From Cyclina sinensis (Eukaryota > Mollusca > Bivalvia > Venerida > Veneridae): DNA of 64,000 bases. A program made the translations under genes and the position numbers. How positions within the stretch are numbered: the stretch's first letter is position 1; every line of letters starts with the position of its first letter. This document shows positions 54,501 to 60,500 of the stretch, piece after piece. Location of the stretch: NCBI GenBank assembly GCA_012932295.1, contig JAAONU010000013.1:7672603-7736602 (forward strand), given 5' to 3'. The notes below the pieces were generated by a model that worked only from the letters and a program-made list of their open reading frames with translations, ran no database searches and had not been told where the DNA came from.

Positions 54501-57500
54501 ATGTACCTTAATCCATTACATATCTTTGAGACGAGGAATACGGCAAATCAAATAAGGCACAGCATTGATAGATAAGTGTGATTTTAATATTCCTTTCACT
54601 GATGAAGTATTGATTGCTGGCACTTCATCACTGACATCATGATAAAGAAACCACCATGCAAGATTCATGGATGGCCTCTATTGGAAATTGATTTTAAGCT
54701 TACTGGAAATATTCAGTATTGCTAAATAATCCTCATTAGGGAAACACATCTGAAAAGAGAAACTTTTAATACTTTCAAGGTTAAGCTAAAAAAAATATTT
54801 TAACTAAGGTAAATAATTTTAATCAATCAATAACCCTATAATCATTACTCTGGAAAGGTTTAAAAACTTTAGATAAATAAGTTTCATCAATCAAAATTTA
54901 CTGAAATTGCTAAGTTCTTCATAGATTTGACTAAAACTTTATCTTTTAATTTACTTGTCAAATCCACATTTTCAAGGAGAAAAAAAAAACTGATCCAAGA
55001 TTCACAAGAACTCTCTCACAAATTCAGACAATATCTATACACAATAAGACAAAAGAAACTAGAACAGTCATAGAAGATGACAAATACCCTCGCAACTGTG
55101 CACTGACTCAATAGCAGGTGCAAATCTCTGGACTGTCTATAGTAGGAGATTTAGTGACTTATGTCTGGCAAGTTTCAGTTTAATCTGCTGAAACTGATGG
55201 AGGAGTTTGTGCCACAAGATATGTCAAATGTGACAAAAATTTTAAGTTCAAGGGCAATAATTGTGCCTGGCTAGGTATGCATCAAAAATAAATCTTTCAC
55301 ATCTTCATTGCCTAATTACTATCTCTGCCAAGTGTCATTTCCATCAGTTGAAAAATGAAGGAGTAGTTTGTGCTGCAAGATTAGTCAAAGAGTATAAGTT
55401 CAAGGGGCAATAACTCTGCAATGCCTGCAAGGATATGCGTCAACAAGAGCCACCGCAAGCGGGGGCCACGCTCGACTTTTTTCTATTTCCAAAGGCAAAC
55501 ACATCAGAGGAAGCACATTGTGGTGAAGGGATTTCAAATGAAACATCATTTGGAAATATAATTATACATAACAAAGTTATGGCCAATTTTAGCAACATTC
55601 AGAAATTTGACCTTAAAGGTCTAGGTCAAGTTCAGTTTAACCTTCTCTGGAGGTATTGTCTAAAAATTAGTTATGTCCAAGCATGAAGACACTACATCCA
55701 TTAACAACAAAGATATAGCCAAGTTAAGTAATGTCAAGGTCATTTAACGGTCAAGGTAATGCTTGAATTGTTTAACACGTTTCTTTTATTCTCAGTGTTG
55801 TTTTGTCCCTGTATAGATCAAATCTGTCCATAAAACCAGAAGTTTGGCTATTTTACTAAAATGAAATAATAAGAAATTTGACTGTCAAGGTCATTTAAAG
55901 GTTAAGGTCATACTTGAATAATTTAACATATAGGTTTTGTCATAAGCCTTGTTTTGTCCAAGTATTAATAAACAAGAGGGCCAATGGCCCTAAAGCACTA
56001 ACCTGGGTTCAAAGATGAAAGAAATTTTTATGAATGTAATGATGCATATCACAGAAATGGACCAATGCAATTTCATTGCCATAGCTCCAAAAACAAAACG
56101 GAGGTCAGTAGGTCATAAATATAGGTCAAGAGATGACATTTTTGAAAACCGAACGAAAAGCTGTAAACACAGTCCAAATTTCACTGCCATAGCTTTAAAA
56201 CAAAAAAGTAGGTCAGTAGGTCAAAAATATAGGTCATGCTATGACGTTTTTGAAATCTGAACAAAAACCGTATACATGGTCCAAATTTCATTGCCATAGC
56301 TCCAAAAACAAAAAGTAGGTCAGTAGGTCAAAAATATAGGTCATGCCAGGACATTTTTGAAATCGAAATAAAAAACTGTGCACACAGTCCAAATTTCATT
56401 GCTGTAGCTCAAAACCAGAAAGTAGGTCAGTAGGTCAAAAATATAGGTCATGCTATGACGTTTTTGAAATCTGAACAAAAACCGTATACATGGTCCAAAT
56501 TTCATTGCCATAGCTCCAAAAACAAAAAGTAGGTCAGTAGGTCAAAAATATAGGTCATGCCATGACATTTTTGAATTCGAAACGAGAAACTGTGCACACG
56601 GTCCAAATTTCATTGCTGTAGCTAAAAAACAAAAAAGTAGGTCAGTAGGTCACAAATATAGGTCATGCCATGACGTTTTTGAATTTGAAACGAAAAACTG
56701 TGCACACGGTCCAAATTTCATTGCCACAGCTCCAAAAACAAAAAGTAGTTCAGTAGGTCAAAAATATAGGTCATGCTATGATGTTTTTGAAATCGGAAGG
56801 AAAAACTGTATACAAGGTCCAAATTTCATTGCCATAGCTCCAAAAACAAAAAGTAGGTCAGTAGGTCAAAAATATAGGTCATGCCATGACATTTTTGAAA
56901 TCGAAACAAAAAACTGTGCACACAGTCCAAATTTCACTGCTGTAGCTCAAAACCAGAAAGTAGGTCAGTAGGTCAAAAATATAGGTCATGCGATGACCTT
57001 TTTGAAATTGAAACGAAAAAGTGTTGTTTTGTCTAAGTCTGATTCAAATCCAACCATAAATTACATAATTATGGCCAGTTTTAACAAAATTCAATGATTT
57101 GACCTTGACCGTCAAGGGCATTTTAAGGTCAAGGTCAAAACTGAAATAATCATAATGTCGGATTTGTCACAACTGTTGTTTAGTCCAAATTTGAATTAAA
57201 TCTATAAATAAATGAGAAAGTTATGACAATTTAAGCAAAATTCAATGATCTGACCTTGACGGTAATTTTAAGGTCATGGTCAAATCTGAGTTATTCAACA
57301 TGTCGGTTTAGTCATAAGTGTTGTTTTGTCCAAGTATAAATCAAATCCAACCATAAATACTAATGTTATGGTCAATTTTAGCAAAATTCAATATTTTGAC
57401 CTTGAATATGAAGGTCATTTATGAGTCAAGGTCAAGTTTAGTCTGATCAGCTTGAAGGTCTTCTCCAAAGGGTTGTTGTGTCCAAGCATAAAGAGAATCC

Positions 57501-60500
57501 ACCTATTAATAATAAAGTTATGGCCAATTTTAACAAAATTCAATATTTTGACCTTGAATATGAAGGTCATTTAATGATTTATGAGTCAAGGTCAAGTTTA
57601 GTCTGGTCATCTAGAAGGTCTTGTCCAAAGGGTTGTTGTGTCCAAGTATGAAGATAATCCATCACGGAAAAAAAAAAATATGATCAATGTTAAAGTTTTC
57701 GGACGGGAACGGCAACGGCAACGACACCATGACTATGACAATAACTCGATTTTTTTTTCAAAAAAAGTCGAGCTAAAAATATGTCGTGCACATCTACATT
57801 GCCTAGTTACCAATCCTGCCCAGTTTCATTCTAATCAGTTGAAAACTGAAGGAGGAGTTCGTGACACAAGGTAAAGATGTCAAACGTGACAGACCAACTG
57901 ACCAACAGGGTGATTCCAGTAAACCCTGCTATAAACTTTTTTGCGGGGGTATAACAAAAGAAACTAAAAGGTAATTGAGATTCAACCTGATCATATTCAT
58001 ATTGACATCAAAATAACTACATTAAATCTTAGAGACTAAGAACTTAATGCTTGTCTTGCTTTTAGCCGTTATAATTCCAGAGTGAACTACAAACTACTAA
58101 AATTTCAGGTTAAATCTAATAACCATTGGCTTCAAGAAGATTAAAGCAGTTATGATCAATAGACACACTCTTGTCAACTTTTTTATAGTTTTTTTTTTTT
58201 TTTTATGAATATAATATGTACTACCATGGCATAAAAACATGTTACCAAATTTTTAATCAGGGATTTAAAATAAGACACAAAATAAAAGACTGACAAAAAA
58301 AAATACTGATCCTTCCTGAAGCTCCCCTTTTGTTAATTGTTCTTATAATTACCGTACTAGTTAACATGTTGTCATTACCCAGTAGTCTTCTATATTTCAT
58401 CTACTACTACCTTTCTTCAACCAAGTGTCTTTTAAAATCTTAAAGTTTAAATTTGTTGGCAAGTCTCCAAACTTTGCATTTTTGTTAAAAGATGACCTAC
58501 TTCAACCACAACAAAAGAATTACCTTCCTTTACTACTTAGTGTAATATACACTAACCATACCACTAGTTTTAATGTCATGAAGTATATACACTTTGAAAA
58601 ATACTCCCAAGCTGTAGGTGTAATTTTCATCAATAAACCATCAAACTTAAGAAACAAGAGGGCAATGATGGCCCTGGATCGCTCACCTGAGTACTTTGCT
58701 TGAGGGTCTACCATTGAGGAAACATCAGATGCAACATTACATTTTCTAATTGAAGATATTCAAAGATCTCATATTTTATACAAAAAATCCATGGGGCAGA
58801 GGCAATTTCGTGATAACAGCTTGTGAGGAGATGTAATTGAAGCTATATATTGAAGAAAACCTGTTTTTAGCTCCAGTGTCCATTTTGTTCAATGGAGCAG
58901 AACCGTTTAAGCAATTTTAATGCAGGGGTATGGAAGGAACATTTCCGTGAAATTCGATGGAAAATTACCTTGCCACTGAGGAGGAGATGCTGTTTGATTT
59001 CTTTTCTATTTTTAGCTCTGGTGGCCATTCTGTTCAATGCAGTGGAACCATTTTAGTAATTTTAATAGAGAGAGCTATGTATGGAACATTTCTGTCAAAT
59101 TTGGTGGAAATTCGCCTAGCCATTTAAGAGGAGATGTTTTAGCAATTTTAAAAGAGAGTTATGTAAGGAACATTTCTGTGAAATTGGTGGAAAATCACCA
59201 AGCCGTTCAGGAGAAGATGTTGTTTTAATTTTTTTTCTATTTTTAGCTTTTGCAGCCCTTATGTGCAATGGAGCGGAACCATTTTAGCAATTTTAAAAGA
59301 GGGCTATGTAAGGAACATTTCTGTGAAATTTGATTTAAAATGGCCAAGTGGTTTTGGAGCAGATGTCATTTGAAGCCAAATATTGACAAAAATCTATTTT
59401 TAGCTCTGGCGGCCATTTTGTTCAATTTAGCTGAACCATTTTAGCAATTTTTAAAGAGGGCTATGTTAGTTTGGTCCAAAATAGCTTTGAGGTTGAGGAG
59501 GTAAAATGTTGATGACAGACGACTGACGATGGATGACGGACGCCAGACACAGGGTGATCACAATAGCTCACCCTGAGCATTTGCTCAGGTGAGCTAAAAA
59601 ATGAAACAAAAAAAACAGGAAATTATGGCCCTGTACCGCTAACCTGAGTACTAAGGCTGTTCTGAAAAACATAATGGTCAAATATTTGGTCATACAGAGA
59701 ACGTAGTTTTTGATATCATGTAATTTACTTTTAATCTCAAGACAGAGACCATGATCAGGACAATCATTGTAAGAGCTCAAAGATTTCCTTTAAGCTGCTG
59801 ACACAGTACCTTACAGATCATCAACACAAACATTCTACACAAGTCTAGCAAAAAACTGTGTTAAAACTGGACCCTCTAGAGTGTTGACAAGGTTTTCCAT
59901 AGACCTGAGCCCGTGACCTTTTTTGACTCCATATGACCAAGTTTCAAACCCATTCTATTCTAGAGATAATTTAAACAAACATTATGACTAAGAAGAATGG
60001 ACCAAAAAGGTAACACTTACGAGTCTACATAAAGTCCTGCACTGACTGAAGCTGCTGACCTACTTTTTGACCCTACATGACGCAGCTGAAATCTCACCAA
60101 AGAGATCATGACAATTTCAAAATGTGATGTCTAGATGTTCAGAGTTTTCCAATGGTCTGAATTGGTGACTAGTTTTAGGACCCACTTTCAAAATCATCCA
60201 AGAGGTTATCAGGACATACATTCTCAGCAGCTTTCATGAAGATTGGTTAAAAAATGAAAACTCTAGTTTTACTGTCTTAAAAAAGATCATCAAGGCAATT
60301 TCTTCACAAATTTGGTGAATCTGTGACCTCTAGATTTTCATAAGGTGTTTCACTGATTTGAGTTGGAGGCTTATTTTTTGAGTCTACAAGATCCATTCTC
60401 AGATTTGTCTCCCGGTAATAAATCATCATGGCTAACCTGATTAAGTTCTTAATATAAAGGCTGGCTCTAAAATCTTCACAAGCTACAGTATTGAAGACAA

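Larger units (their letters stand above)
55084..57952 (+). mobile_element. Outer element of a nest, ATACCCTCGCAA...TTGCGGGGGTAT
   Basis: Ends ATACCCTCGCAA and TTTTTTGCGGGGGTAT are inverted. Units of about 115-120 bp carry AGTTCAAGGGCAATAA and GAAGGAGGAGTT(C/T)GTG. The unit broken at ...GGATATGCGTCAA resumes at AAATATGTCGTGCACATC after 57779, showing that the next element inserted into it. Confidence 0.65.
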
